DNA from: Streptomyces sp. NRRL F-5122
GTDB lineage: Bacteria; Actinomycetota; Actinomycetes; Streptomycetales; Streptomycetaceae
Direction of reading: 5' to 3'
NCBI RefSeq assembly: GCF_001507435.1
Contig: NZ_LMWH01000037.1
Location: 124,001-188,000 of the forward strand
Length of the DNA: 64,000 nucleotides
Part shown: piece by piece, positions 49,740 through 58,621 of the stretch
How the letters are laid out: every line of letters starts with the position of its first letter
Position numbering within the stretch: the stretch's first letter is position 1
Made by a program: the position numbers and the translations under genes
Notes under the pieces: model-generated
Told to the model about the DNA's origin: nothing
The model's input: only the letters and a program-made list of their open reading frames with translations
Database searches by the model: none

Positions 49740-52430
49740 ATGACTCCTTCGACGTCCGGCGGCCACCGGGAGCCTTCCCCTGGGCCCTTCGCCCCGAACG
49801 GGGACCCCGTCCTCGCCGCGCGGTTCAGTGTGCCCCTGACCCCGGACACCTTTGTGCGCCGGCCCCGTCTGACGGAGCAGCTCAGCCAGGGTGTCCAGGG
49901 CCCGCTGACCCTGGTCATCGGGCCCGCCGGAGCCGGCAAGACCCTGCTCGTCGCCGACTGGATCGCCGCCGAAGGGGCACGGGACCGGACGGCCTGGCTG
50001 ACGGTGGCGCCCGAGGACAACGGTCCCGGCGTCTTCTGGACCTATGTGCTGGAGGCCCTGCGACGGCACGGGCTCGCGGCCGGGGACGGCATCGGCAGCC
50101 CCGCACGCCCCGGCGAGGTGGACCACTCCCTGCTGACCAGGCTCGCCGCGCAGCTGAGCCGACACGAGGGACCGCTGCTCCTGGTCCTCGACGAGTTCGA
50201 CCGGGTGGGCCAGTCGGCGGAGGTCGCCGACGAACTGCAGTTCGTGCTCAGGCACGCCGGTGACGGACTGCGTCTGCTGATCATCACCCGTACCGAGCCG
50301 CTGCTGCCGCTGCACCGGTACCGCGCAGCAGGCGAGATCACCGACATCCGCGCCGCCGATCTGGCCTTCCGCCCGGAGGAGACGGCCGAGTTGCTGCGCC
50401 GGCACGGCATGCACCTGTCGGACGACGCCGTCACGGCACTGACCGACCGCACCGGCGGCTGGGCGGCGGGACTGCGGCTGTGCACTCTGGCGGCACAGGG
50501 AGCCGAGGACCCGGAGACCTTCCTGAAGGACTTCGAGGCCGGCCGGAGCACGCTCGCCGACTTCCTGCTGGCCGAAGTGCTGGACGCCCAGCCCGTCGAG
50601 ACGCAGGACCTGCTGCTGCGCACCAGCGTTCTGGAACAGATCCACCCGGACCTCGCCAACGCGCTCACCGGGCGGGACGACGCGGAGGCGATCCTCGCCG
50701 GACTGCAACGAGCGAACGCCTTCGTCGAGGTCATCGGGCACGCGTGGTACCGGCTCCACCCCCTGTTCGCCGAGATCCTCCGGGTGCATCTGCGGGTACG
50801 GCACCCGGGGCTCGAGTGCGAACTCCATCGCAGGGCGGCGCACTGGCTGAGCGAGGCCGGCCTGCTCACCGAGGCCCTGCCGCACGCGGCGGACGCGGGC
50901 GACTGGGAACTGGCCGCCACCCGTTTCGTCGACGAGCTGTCGATCGGCCGGCTGCTGACCGGGCTGGACTCCGACCAACTGGACGCGCTCTTCTCCCGGA
51001 TGCCCCCCGACGCCACGGGCCCGGCGGCGGACCTGGTGCGCGCCGCCCGCGAACTCGCTCACCACGACATCGACCGCGGTGTCGAACATCTCCACCGCGC
51101 CGAACAGCACCTCCCCGCCGACGGGGACCCCGGCTCACCGGCCCTGCGCCTCAGCTGCGCCCTGCTGCGCGTCCTCGCCGCCAGGATGACCGGCTCGGCC
51201 GATCGTGCCGAGGCCGCCGCCGCCGACGTGGAGACGGCGGAGCGAGCCGTCCCCGCCGAGTCCCTGGCCCGGCACCCGGAGGTTCCCGCCCTGATGCTCA
51301 CGGACCTGGGCTCGGCCCAGCTGTGGGCGGGACGGTTCGAGGCGGCCCAGGCCTCGCTGTCCGCGGCCGCCGAGGTGGACACGGGACCGGAGACCGCGTT
51401 GCCGCGGCACGAGTGCCTCGGCCGGCTGGCCCTGATCGACTTCCTGAACGGCTGGCCGGGCCGCGCGGAGGCGCACGCCCGTGAAGCGGTGGCCGAGGCC
51501 GAGCGGTCGGGGCTGCCGCCCGAGGCATGCACCGGCATCGCCCAGCTGGTGCTGGGCGCCGTCGCCATCGACCGCGACGACCTCGACACGGCACGGACCC
51601 ACCTGGACCACGCCGCCTCCTCCACGCTTCCGCGCGACCCTCTCGTCAGCGCGGGGCTGGCGCTGCTGCGGTCCCGCCTGCTGCTCGCCAAGGGCCATCC
51701 GCAGGCGGCACTGCGCCTGCTGGAGGAGCACCGGCGGCCGGCGGACCTCCTCGAGCCCTCGCCATGGGTGAAGGACCGAACCGCCCTGACGATCGCGGGT
51801 GCCTACCTCGCCGAGGGCCGTCCGCAGGCTGCACAGGAGGTGCTCGAGGAGGAGGGAGCCGAGGGACCGGAGAGCGTGGTCGCCGCGGCCCGTGCCCGGC
51901 TCGCCACCGGAGACGGCACGGCGGCACACGATCTGCTCGAGGCACTTCCCACGGGGAACGGGGAGGGGCCGGCCATCACGGTACGAGCGCTGCTGGCACG
52001 AGCCCAGGCGGCGGACGCGGCGGGCGACGGGAGCGAGGCCCAGCGCCTGGTCGCACGCGCTCTGAGCATGGCCAGGCCGGAACGCCTGCGACGGCCGTTC
52101 CTGGAGGCCGGACCCTGGCTGCGGCGGCTGGCGCGCCGCCGGCCGGACCTCGCGCAGGGCCACGAATGGCTGTCGGCCTCACTCGTCGGGCACGTCCCGG
52201 CGGCGGACGCGCCCGACCCCGGACCGGCACCGGTGACCGAGCCGCTCAGCGAGCGCGAGCACGAGGTGCTGGAGCGGCTGGCGCAGATGATGTCGACGGA
52301 GGAGATCGCCGCCGACCTGTATCTGTCGGTGAACACCGTCAAGACGCATCTGAAGAGCCTCTACCGCAAACTCGCCGCGACCAGGCGGGGCGAGGCCGTG
52401 CGCCGGGCCCGGGAGCTGCACCTGCTGTGA
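49740..52430 (+). CDS. Large LuxR-family (MalT-type STAND) regulator
   Basis: Protein of 896 residues from ATG 49740. Walker A VIGPAGAGKTLLVADWI at about 60-75, Walker B-like LLLVLDEFDRVGQ, STAND winged-helix and then helical TPR-like repeats in the middle third, and a C-terminal LuxR HTH: LSEREHEVLERLAQMMSTEE with VNTVKTHLKSLYRKLAATRR. MalT-type proteins switch between ADP- and ATP-bound states when an inducer binds the repeats. Target unknown; neighbours give no metabolic hint. Upstream extension to 49569 is open but poor. Confidence 0.9.
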   Translation: MTPSTSGGHREPSPGPFAPNGDPVLAARFSVPLTPDTFVRRPRLTEQLSQGVQGPLTLVIGPAGAGKTLLVADWIAAEGARDRTAWLTVAPEDNGPGVFWTYVLEALRRHGLAAGDGIGSPARPGEVDHSLLTRLAAQLSRHEGPLLLVLDEFDRVGQSAEVADELQFVLRHAGDGLRLLIITRTEPLLPLHRYRAAGEITDIRAADLAFRPEETAELLRRHGMHLSDDAVTALTDRTGGWAAGLRLCTLAAQGAEDPETFLKDFEAGRSTLADFLLAEVLDAQPVETQDLLLRTSVLEQIHPDLANALTGRDDAEAILAGLQRANAFVEVIGHAWYRLHPLFAEILRVHLRVRHPGLECELHRRAAHWLSEAGLLTEALPHAADAGDWELAATRFVDELSIGRLLTGLDSDQLDALFSRMPPDATGPAADLVRAARELAHHDIDRGVEHLHRAEQHLPADGDPGSPALRLSCALLRVLAARMTGSADRAEAAAADVETAERAVPAESLARHPEVPALMLTDLGSAQLWAGRFEAAQASLSAAAEVDTGPETALPRHECLGRLALIDFLNGWPGRAEAHAREAVAEAERSGLPPEACTGIAQLVLGAVAIDRDDLDTARTHLDHAASSTLPRDPLVSAGLALLRSRLLLAKGHPQAALRLLEEHRRPADLLEPSPWVKDRTALTIAGAYLAEGRPQAAQEVLEEEGAEGPESVVAAARARLATGDGTAAHDLLEALPTGNGEGPAITVRALLARAQAADAAGDGSEAQRLVARALSMARPERLRRPFLEAGPWLRRLARRRPDLAQGHEWLSASLVGHVPAADAPDPGPAPVTEPLSEREHEVLERLAQMMSTEEIAADLYLSVNTVKTHLKSLYRKLAATRRGEAVRRARELHLL

Positions 52431-52488
52431 GCGCGCTGCCCGGCCCGCGGTGCGGCAGACGCACGGAACCACCCGGGACGGGCCCGTG

Positions 52489-52686
52489 TCACTCGGGAAG
52501 GCGCCGCATCTCCACGACGTGCAGTCCGAGCGACTGACAGCGGGCGAGCAGGCCGTAGAGGTGCTCCTCGTCGACGACGCGGCCGAAGAGCATGGTCTGG
52601 TCCGGACCGACGACGCTCTCCAGCTCCGGGAACGCCTTGGTCAGCACGTCCGACATCTGGCCGTCGACGCGGAACTCGTATCGCAT
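52489..52686 (-). CDS. Small conserved protein in SHOCT operon
   Basis: Protein of 65 residues: MRYEFRVDGQMSDVLTKAFP, LESVVGPDQTMLFGRVVDEE, LYGLLARCQSLGLHVVEMRR. It looks like a small alpha/beta fold (beta strand, helix, strand, helix, strand), as in ferredoxin-like domains. It follows the SHOCT membrane gene by 21 bases in the same direction. Family recurrent in streptomycetes; function unknown. Confidence 0.72.
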   Translation of the reverse strand: MRYEFRVDGQMSDVLTKAFPELESVVGPDQTMLFGRVVDEEHLYGLLARCQSLGLHVVEMRRLPE

Positions 52687-52707
52687 GACAACGCTTTCCG
52701 CGGCCGC

Positions 52708-53112
52708 TCAGCGGACGAGCACCTTGGCCTTGGCCGCCTCGTACTCGGCGTCGGTGAGGTGACCGTGGTCGCGCAGGCCGGCCAGTTCGGCCAACTCGTC
52801 GGCACTGCTCGTACCGGTCTCGGGGGCGGACGCGGCCGCCTCGCGCACGTAGGCGCGGAAGGCCTGTTCCCGGGCCTTCGCACGCCGCACGGCACGCTCG
52901 CCCATGGACCTCCCTCTCGCGATCAGGTACACGAGGACACCGGCGAACGGCAGCACGCACACGAACAGCATCCAGCCGGCCTTGCCCCATCCGCTCAGGC
53001 CGTCGTCGTCGAAGACGTCCCTGACGACCCGGAACAGCAACATGAACCACATGACCCACAGGAAGAACCACAACATGGTGAGGAACGCGCTGAGCAGGGG
53101 GTAATCGCTCAC
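52708..53112 (-). CDS. SHOCT-domain membrane protein
   Basis: Protein of 134 residues from GTG 53112 (GGAGGT 5 bases ahead). Two membrane segments (LLSAFLTMLWFFLWVMWFML and WMLFVCVLPFAGVLVYLIA) as in PLDc_N-type modules, then a charged helix and a C-terminal SHOCT motif (DELAELAGLRDHGHLTDAEY, EAAKAKVL). SHOCT is a short oligomerisation motif. Function unknown. Heads a two-gene operon. Confidence 0.85.
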   Translation of the reverse strand: MSDYPLLSAFLTMLWFFLWVMWFMLLFRVVRDVFDDDGLSGWGKAGWMLFVCVLPFAGVLVYLIARGRSMGERAVRRAKAREQAFRAYVREAAASAPETGTSSADELAELAGLRDHGHLTDAEYEAAKAKVLVR

Positions 53113-53321
53113 GATGACCTCCGGTGCCGGCCCGCCCCTCGGCGCGCGCGGCGGGCTGTGACTCCTGACGCAGTCCACGGTGGGCGCTGGTGCGGGTCCC
53201 CGGGATCACCCGGAGCGGGTGGCGTCGCAGGGAGACCGGGAACCGTACGCGGGCGCAGGCGACCACCGCGTGACCCGCGGGCTCACGCGGTGAGCGGCCG
53301 TACGGGCCGACCCGGCGGCGC

Positions 53322-53741
53322 CTACCGCTCGGGGACGTCCTTCGGCGCCACGCACAGGGCCCAGATGATGAACCCGTACAGAGCGATCAGCGTGAGCGAC
53401 CAGACGGGGTAGTACGGAATCGACAGGAAGTTGGTGATGATCAGCAACGACGCGATCGCCACCCCGAGGACCCTCGCCCAGGTGGCCATCATGAAAAGGC
53501 CGATGCTCACGATCATGGCGAGCGCCCCCAGGACCAGGTGGACCCAGCCCCAGCCCATCAGGTCGAACCGGAAGACGTATTGGGGGGTGGAGACGAAGAC
53601 CGCGTCCTGGGCGATCGCCATGATGCCCCGGAAGACATCGAGGACGCCGGAGACGAGAAGCATCACGGCGGCGAAGAGCGTCAGACCTGTCGCGGCCGCC
53701 AGGGTGCCGGCCGAGCGCTGGTGCGACGGGGTGGTGGCCAT
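53322..53741 (-). CDS. Four-helix membrane protein (DUF7144-like)
   Basis: Protein of 139 residues from ATG 53741 with GGAGGTCCCCAC ahead. Four membrane segments (GLTLFAAVMLLVSGVLDVFR, WGWVHLVLGALAMIVSIGLF, RVLGVAIASLLIITNFLSIP, SLTLIALYGFIIWALCVAP). The block IPYYPVWSLTLIALYGFIIW recalls the common streptomycete DUF7144 membrane family. Function unknown. Confidence 0.8.
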   Translation of the reverse strand: MATTPSHQRSAGTLAAATGLTLFAAVMLLVSGVLDVFRGIMAIAQDAVFVSTPQYVFRFDLMGWGWVHLVLGALAMIVSIGLFMMATWARVLGVAIASLLIITNFLSIPYYPVWSLTLIALYGFIIWALCVAPKDVPER

Positions 53742-54004
53742 GTGGGGACCTCCGTTCGTTGCCCGGCTGCTGCTCACAGCCTCATCTGTGAGCGTGCGCC
53801 CGGCGCGCGTCCTGTTCCTCACCCGGAATGGGTGAGGACTCAAGCACTCGCACATGTGATCGACCACGGTTCCCGCCGGGGGCGACGGTGCCGCTGCCGT
53901 TGCGCTGGCGGGGCGAACCCGGCCCGGCGCCGGTGTGAAACGCCCTCAGGGGCGTGCGGTAGGGTTTACCTGCGTGATCACGCGGAATGCCGCGGAGGAC
54001 GCAC

Positions 54005-54078
<74 letters not shown>

Positions 54079-54097
54079 CTGGAGACAGTCGCAGGTC

Positions 54098-54131
54098 GGG
54101 GCCGGTTTCGGAGGTATACGAAACCGGCCCC
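54098..54131 (+). terminator. Terminator after tRNA-Pro
   Basis: Perfect 13-bp stem GGGGCCGGTTTCG (54098-54110) with its complement (54119-54131) and 8-base loop GAGGTATA, 20 bases after the tRNA, followed by a few T residues further on. Confidence 0.85.
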
Positions 54132-54166
54132 TGATCATTCTTGGGGACCAGCTTCCTTGACCGGCG

Positions 54167-55130
54167 CTAGGCGTATTGATCACGAGCGTTGTTAACGCCG
54201 CCGGGCTTGATCACGGCGAAGGCCTCCGTATGTGGTGGAGGTGTCGAATCTTCACCGCGCGGAGGCCTTCGTGCCCCTCCGTAATGCCCGGCTGACCGGT
54301 CATGGCAGGCGACTGTTGGTTGAGCGTGTCCGCTCTGGCCGTCCCGTCGCCCACGTCGCCGCAGAGATGGGCATCTCCCGCCCCACAGCCCAAGAGCGGA
54401 CTCATCGACCGTTCCAGCCGTCCTCGCAGGACACCGCACCGGACGGCAGCCGCCACCGAGGCGCATGTCTGCAGGCTGCGGCAGGACCGAAAGCTGGGCC
54501 CGGCACGTATCGGACCGATCCTGGGCCTGCCCGCCTCCACCGTGCACCGCATCCTCACCCGGCACGGCCTGAACCTTCTGGCCTTCCTGGACCGGCCCAC
54601 TGGTCAGCCCATCCGCCGCTACGAGCGCGACCGGCCCGGCGAACTGGTCCACGTGGACATCAAGAAACTCGGCCGGATCCCCGACGGCGGCGGCCACAAA
54701 GTCCTGGGCCGACAGGCCGGCCGGGCCGGGCGAAGCAGTGTGGGCTTCGACTACGTCCACTCCGCCGTCGACGACCACAGCCGCCTCGCCTACAGCGAGA
54801 TCCACCCGGACGAGAAGGCCGCCACGTGCGCCGCATTCCTCCGCCGGGCCGCGGCCTTCTTCCACACCTGCGGCATCGAGCGCGTCGAGCGGGTCCTGAC
54901 CGACAACGCCTGGCCGTACCGCAAGAGCTTCGCCTGGCACCAGGCACTTGCCGACCTTGGCGCGGCCGGCAAGCTCACCCGCGTCTACCGGCCGAAGATC
55001 CACGGCAAGGTCGAACGCTTCAACCGCTCCCTGCTCGACGAGTGGGCCTATGTCCGCCCCTACACCAGCAACCAGGAGCTGACAGACTTCCTCCACACCT
55101 ACAACCACCACCGCTGCCACACCGCAGTAC
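54167..55130 (+). mobile_element. Remnant of an IS481-family insertion sequence
   Basis: The left end (54167-54196) contains, on the minus strand, GTTAACAACGCTCGTGATCA, the kind of sequence found at IS481-family ends where the transposase C-terminus reads VNN...QY. A promoter-proximal inverted repeat GAAGGCCTCCG/CGGAGGCCTTC lies at 54218-54270. The transposase follows but is internally deleted, and similarity breaks off near 55130 before the right end, which is missing. No target duplication can therefore be defined. It lies 90 bases past tRNA-Pro. Confidence 0.75.
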
Positions 55131-55134
55131 ATTT
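54271..55134 (+). pseudogene. IS481-family transposase, deleted and frameshifted
   Basis: From GTG 54271 the first frame gives PLRNARLTGHGRRLLVERVR, SGRPVAHVAAEMGISRPTAQ. Around 54391-54396 about 40 bases of the family HTH (the usual KWVRRWRAEG part) are missing and the frame changes. The second frame then reads GLIDRSSRP..., RIGPILGLPASTVHRILTRH, the first catalytic Asp in ELVHVDIKKLGRI, second Asp in RVLTDNAWPY and Glu in GKVERFNRSLLDEW, stopping to match at TYNHHRCHTAV. The catalytic triad survives in pieces, but the protein cannot be made. Confidence 0.85.
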
Positions 55135-55146
55135 CGTCGCAGTTCA

Positions 55147-55168
55147 GAGGCCGTCTTCGGACGGCCTC
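55147..55168 (-). terminator. Terminator with TTCG tetraloop
   Basis: GAGGCCGTC-TTCG-GACGGCCTC, a perfect 9-bp stem closed by a stable TTCG loop, 18 bases after the stop of the minus-strand TrmB/LuxR gene. Confidence 0.8.
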
Positions 55169-55185
55169 CGCTGTGTCCGGCCCGC

Positions 55186-56190
55186 TCACAGCCAATCGCG
55201 ACGTGCCGCGTGCCAGGCGAGTTGCATACGGGTGGCAGCGCCGGCGAGTTCCATCATGTGCTGGATACGGCGCTGCACGGTACGCCGGCTGAGGGCCATC
55301 TGGGTCGCGATCGCCTTGTCGGTCACTCCGGCCACCAGCAGGGCGAGCAGCCGCCGGTCGGTGGCGGAGAGCGGGTCCGGTCCGTTCGTGCCGTCGGCAC
55401 CCGACAGGGCTCCGGTGTCGTCGGCGCCCAGTGGTACCGCGTCCTCCCAGTAGCGTTCGAAGAGGGCGATCAGGGCGGCCAGCAGATTGCTGTCGCGCAC
55501 CAGCGCGGTGGTGGGTTCGTCCGGGCTGCCGTTGGGGCCTCCGGGTACGAGCGGGAAGATCGCGATCGAGCGGTCGGCTATCGCGAGGCGCAGCGGCAGA
55601 TGCGGCACGGCGCGGGCGATCTCCCCGGCGCGTACGCCCGCCACCACGTTGTCCACGGCGCCCTCGTCGTCGAAGAAGGCCTTCTCGTACAGCACGCGGT
55701 ACTGCACTCCGCGCTCCAGGGCCTCGAACTCCGCCGTGTTGCTGCCCGAGGGCATGGCCACGTACTGGGCCTTGCAGAACCAGAGCATCTCGTCGTGCGC
55801 ACTCGCCTGGATCTGCCGCAGATGCTGGCGCAGCGCCTCCGCGCCGGTGATGACCTCGATCAACTGGCCGGCGTCCTGCCTGCGCACGGTGTCCCGGTAG
55901 ACCTCGAGCAGGCTGGTGGCCTCCGCCCGGGCCAGGTCCAGCGCGTCGGCGCTGCGCTTGAGCAGGGGCAGCAGCGCCACGTCGGGGGGAGTCGCCCGGA
56001 AGTACCGGGGGATGCCGTCCGTGTGGTTCGCCATGCCCTTGGAAGTGAGCATGTACAGGATGCGGGCGCACTCGGCCTCGTTCAGCCCGGTCCTGCGCGC
56101 GACGTCGACGGCGGTCGCCCGGCCCGTGTTCACCAGCACCCGGTACACGGACTCCTCGACATCCGAGACCCCAGCCGCCTCCAGCGTCAC
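55186..56190 (-). CDS. Regulator with TrmB-like N-terminus and LuxR-type C-terminal HTH
   Basis: Protein of 334 residues from GTG 56190, which has GGGGAGGG ahead; ATG 56241 is an alternative. N-terminal winged helix (VEESVYRVLVNTGRATAVDV, ARRTGLNEAECARILYMLTS), a PLD-like sensing middle (ALRQHLRQIQASAHDEMLWF), and C-terminal HTH LSATDRRLLALLVAGVTDKA with ALSRRTVQRRIQHMMELAGA. Streptomycetes have many such regulators beside secondary-metabolite or peptide genes. Divergent from a TetR gene; no target is evident. Confidence 0.87.
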   Translation of the reverse strand: MTLEAAGVSDVEESVYRVLVNTGRATAVDVARRTGLNEAECARILYMLTSKGMANHTDGIPRYFRATPPDVALLPLLKRSADALDLARAEATSLLEVYRDTVRRQDAGQLIEVITGAEALRQHLRQIQASAHDEMLWFCKAQYVAMPSGSNTAEFEALERGVQYRVLYEKAFFDDEGAVDNVVAGVRAGEIARAVPHLPLRLAIADRSIAIFPLVPGGPNGSPDEPTTALVRDSNLLAALIALFERYWEDAVPLGADDTGALSGADGTNGPDPLSATDRRLLALLVAGVTDKAIATQMALSRRTVQRRIQHMMELAGAATRMQLAWHAARRDWL

Positions 56191-56306
56191 GGCGCCCTCC
56201 CCGAGACCTCCGGTCTTCAACGGTTGGACACCGTACTGCATGGAGCGCGTAAAGCGGAGGCCGATCATGCCGGATCGGTGTCCCGTACAGTTACGCAGGG
56301 CTCTCT

Positions 56307-56323
56307 TCGTATCATCGATACGA
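56307..56323. promoter_or_regulatory. Palindrome TCGTATC-ATC-GATACGA between divergent regulator genes
   Basis: Perfect 7-3-7 inverted repeat about 45 bases before the TetR gene and 117 before the TrmB/LuxR gene. Size and symmetry suit a TetR dimer, so autoregulation, possibly with control of the divergent gene, is likely. Confidence 0.6.
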
Positions 56324-56367
56324 TATTGGTGCAGTCGCTGATTACATGAGCTGTTATCGTCGACCAC

Positions 56368-57066
56368 ATGGACACGAAACAGGCGATAATCGAGGCCGCG
56401 GCCGAGCTGCTGGCGCGGTCACCGAGCGGTGACGTGTCCACCCGCGGGGTGTGCGACGCGGCCGGGGTGCAGCAGCCGGTGCTCTATCGCCTGTTCGGCG
56501 ACAAGGAAGGGCTGCTCGCGGCCACGGTCGACCACGTCTGGGACCAGTACCTGGGTGCCAAGCGCGTGGCCGAGAAGTCCGCCGACCCGTTGGAGGACCT
56601 GCGCGCGGGGTGGGACAGCCACACCGCGTTCGCACTGGCCCACCCCAACGCCTACAAACTGATGTTCGCCCCGACCCTCCGCTCCGCGCCCGAGGCGGCC
56701 CGGGAGGCGATGCGCATCCTGCGGGAGGTCCTCGAACGGCTCGCCGCGCAGGGCCGTCTCCGGGTCCCGGCCGATGACGCGGCCCGCATGGTCATGTCGG
56801 CCAACACCGGGGTCGCCCTGTCCCTGATCACCCGGCCCGCCCTGTATCCGGACGCCGGCCCGTCGACGCTCGTCCGTGACGCGATCCACCACGCCATTCT
56901 GGTCGAAGGGGGTGCGGACACCTCGGCCCGGGACGCCAGGGCGGCCGCCGCCTCCACCCTGCTCGCCTCGCTGGACGGGCTCACCCCCGCCCCCTTCACC
57001 CCCGCCGAGTCGGGCCTTCTCGAGGAGTGGCTCGAACGAATCCCTGCCGCCGGTCGGTCCGACTGA
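56368..57066 (+). CDS. TetR family regulator
   Basis: Protein of 232 residues. HTH: KQAIIEAAAELLARSPSGDV with CDAAGVQQPVLYRLFGDKEG. The ligand-binding half includes AHPNAYKLMFAPTLRSAPEA and NTGVALSLITRPALYPDAGP, a pattern of the TetR_C_13-like actinobacterial group. No metabolic gene is adjacent; the closest neighbour is the divergent TrmB/LuxR regulator. A perfect palindrome upstream is the likely operator. Confidence 0.88.
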   Translation: MDTKQAIIEAAAELLARSPSGDVSTRGVCDAAGVQQPVLYRLFGDKEGLLAATVDHVWDQYLGAKRVAEKSADPLEDLRAGWDSHTAFALAHPNAYKLMFAPTLRSAPEAAREAMRILREVLERLAAQGRLRVPADDAARMVMSANTGVALSLITRPALYPDAGPSTLVRDAIHHAILVEGGADTSARDARAAAASTLLASLDGLTPAPFTPAESGLLEEWLERIPAAGRSD

Positions 57067-57129
57067 GGGCCGCGGTCGGATGTGGAAGCCGGCTCTACGG
57101 CATCCGCTGAGGTCGAAGACGGCGCCGTT

Positions 57130-57741
57130 TCAGCGCAGTGTGGCGACCGCGGTGCGCAGCAGGAGCGTCTCGGCGCGGTCCCACGAGGAGCCGTTCTCGA
57201 CCACGAGCGTCCGCCAGCCCGACGGGCCGAACCAGAACCACAGCAGGTCCGCGGTCTCCCCTACGGAGTACGGGGGTGCCGGGGTGAGCGTGTGCAGATG
57301 GCGGGCGGCGGCGCGGAGCGCGTCCCGGTAGGCCGTGGTGTAGCGCTCCCACAGTGCCTCGCCGTGCTCGTGCACGGGCAGCGCCTTGCGGATGGCCTCG
57401 TGCACCAGGAACTGGCTCTCGTTGCCGAACCGCGTGCCGCGGGCCAGCGCCTCGAGGACCGACTCCGGTGTCCGCAGGTCGAGCAGCGCGGCCAGGGCCT
57501 GCTCGTAGTCGGACTCCCGCACTCCCTGCTCCACGATCCGGTCCAGGATGTCGCCCTTGCTCCCGACACTCGCGAAGACCGTCTTGGAGGCGACCCCGGC
57601 AGCGGAGGCGATGTCCGCGACGGTCACCCGGGCGTAGCCGCGGTCGGCGAACAGTTCCGTGGCCCGCTGCAGGATCAGCGAACGCGTGCGTGCGGCGGCC
57701 TGCTCGCGCAACGGCGAGACATACGGGCGAGGAGTGGGCAT
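57130..57741 (-). CDS. TetR family regulator
   Basis: Protein of 203 residues. HTH: RTRSLILQRATELFADRGYA with IASAAGVASKTVFASVGSKG. Ligand domain contains FLVHEAIRKALPVHEHGEAL and a Trp-rich LLWFWFGPSGWRTLVVENGS. It is divergent from the SnoaL-like gene, the usual regulator-target layout; since that target is now broken, the regulator may have lost its purpose. The 150 bases between them are A/T-rich. Confidence 0.88.
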   Translation of the reverse strand: MPTPRPYVSPLREQAAARTRSLILQRATELFADRGYARVTVADIASAAGVASKTVFASVGSKGDILDRIVEQGVRESDYEQALAALLDLRTPESVLEALARGTRFGNESQFLVHEAIRKALPVHEHGEALWERYTTAYRDALRAAARHLHTLTPAPPYSVGETADLLWFWFGPSGWRTLVVENGSSWDRAETLLLRTAVATLR

Positions 57742-57893
57742 GAGACCATCCTAGTGAACATCATCACATGGTTGTCCTATTCATTAGGCTGGCTATAACC
57801 TCAATTTGCGCAGGCCGCTGGGCCCGGCGTGTTCAGGGCTGCCGTGGCCGTCGCATCGTCGTGCGGTACGGAGTCGCACGACTGCTGAGAGGC

Positions 57894-58438
57894 ATGAACG
57901 TCATGGGTATGGACGCCACGGACCTGGCCGAGGGGCTCTTCCGGGTCCTCGCCACGGGGGATCCGGCTTTGGCCGTCGACGTGGTGCACGAGGACTTCCA
58001 CAACCGGGAGGCGGCCGTGGCACCCGCGGCGTGCGCCCTGCCGGGACCGGCGGGGACCCCGCCTTCAGCGACCTGCGCTTCCCCGTCCTCGCCGCCGCCC
58101 GCAACGACGAACAGATCTGGGTGCGGCTGCGTATGCAGGGCCGCCACACCGGCGCGTTCGTCCGCTACCGGGACGGCGCACTCGACCAGGCGATCCCGCC
58201 GACCGGCCGTGAGATCGACTTCGAGCAGATCCATGTGCTCGAGCTGCGCGACGGCAAGGTGATCGGACACGAAGCGGTCCGGGACGACATCACGATGCTC
58301 GGTCAGCTCGGGGTCTTTCCCCCGGCCCCGCCCACCGCTCTGCGCATGGTCGCCTGGCGGGTCACCGGACGGGCCTCCCGCGCGGCGGCCCAGGTCACGG
58401 CCGAGGCGGCCAGGGCGGCCGCCTCGCTGGGCGCCTGA
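57894..58438 (+). pseudogene. SnoaL-like (ester cyclase/NTF2-fold) protein gene with deletion and frameshift
   Basis: The first frame, from ATG 57894 (or 57903), encodes DATDLAEGLFRVLATGDPAL, AVDVVHEDFHNREAAVAP and ACALPGPAG. After about 58050 this frame loses sense. A second frame resumes at DPAFSDLRFPVLAAARNDEQ and runs through IWVRLRMQGRHTGAFVRYRD and IHVLELRDGKVIGHEAVRDD to the stop at 58438. A short deletion (around ten codons compared with intact relatives as I recall them) with change of frame at 58047-58062 explains this. The NTF2-like fold is otherwise complete. Confidence 0.72.
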
Positions 58439-58621
58439 CGCGCGGTTGGCCCCGACGGTGGGCGGCGCGCGACACGGCTCGCGGGCGGGCCCCGTGCGCT
58501 GCGCCGCGCCCCCAGGCCCGTGCCGTGCCGGGACGGGGCGGCGCCGTACGCCTCCGGTGATCCCCGCGTGCGCGCCGTGGCGCCACGTCCCCGGACGGGG
58601 ACCGCGCCCCCCGCCGAAGGC

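Noticed and set aside
47679..51110. Minus-strand frame of 1143 codons
   Set aside because: Runs antisense through maleylacetate reductase, YceI and LuxR genes; long stop-free antisense frames are expected at this base composition.
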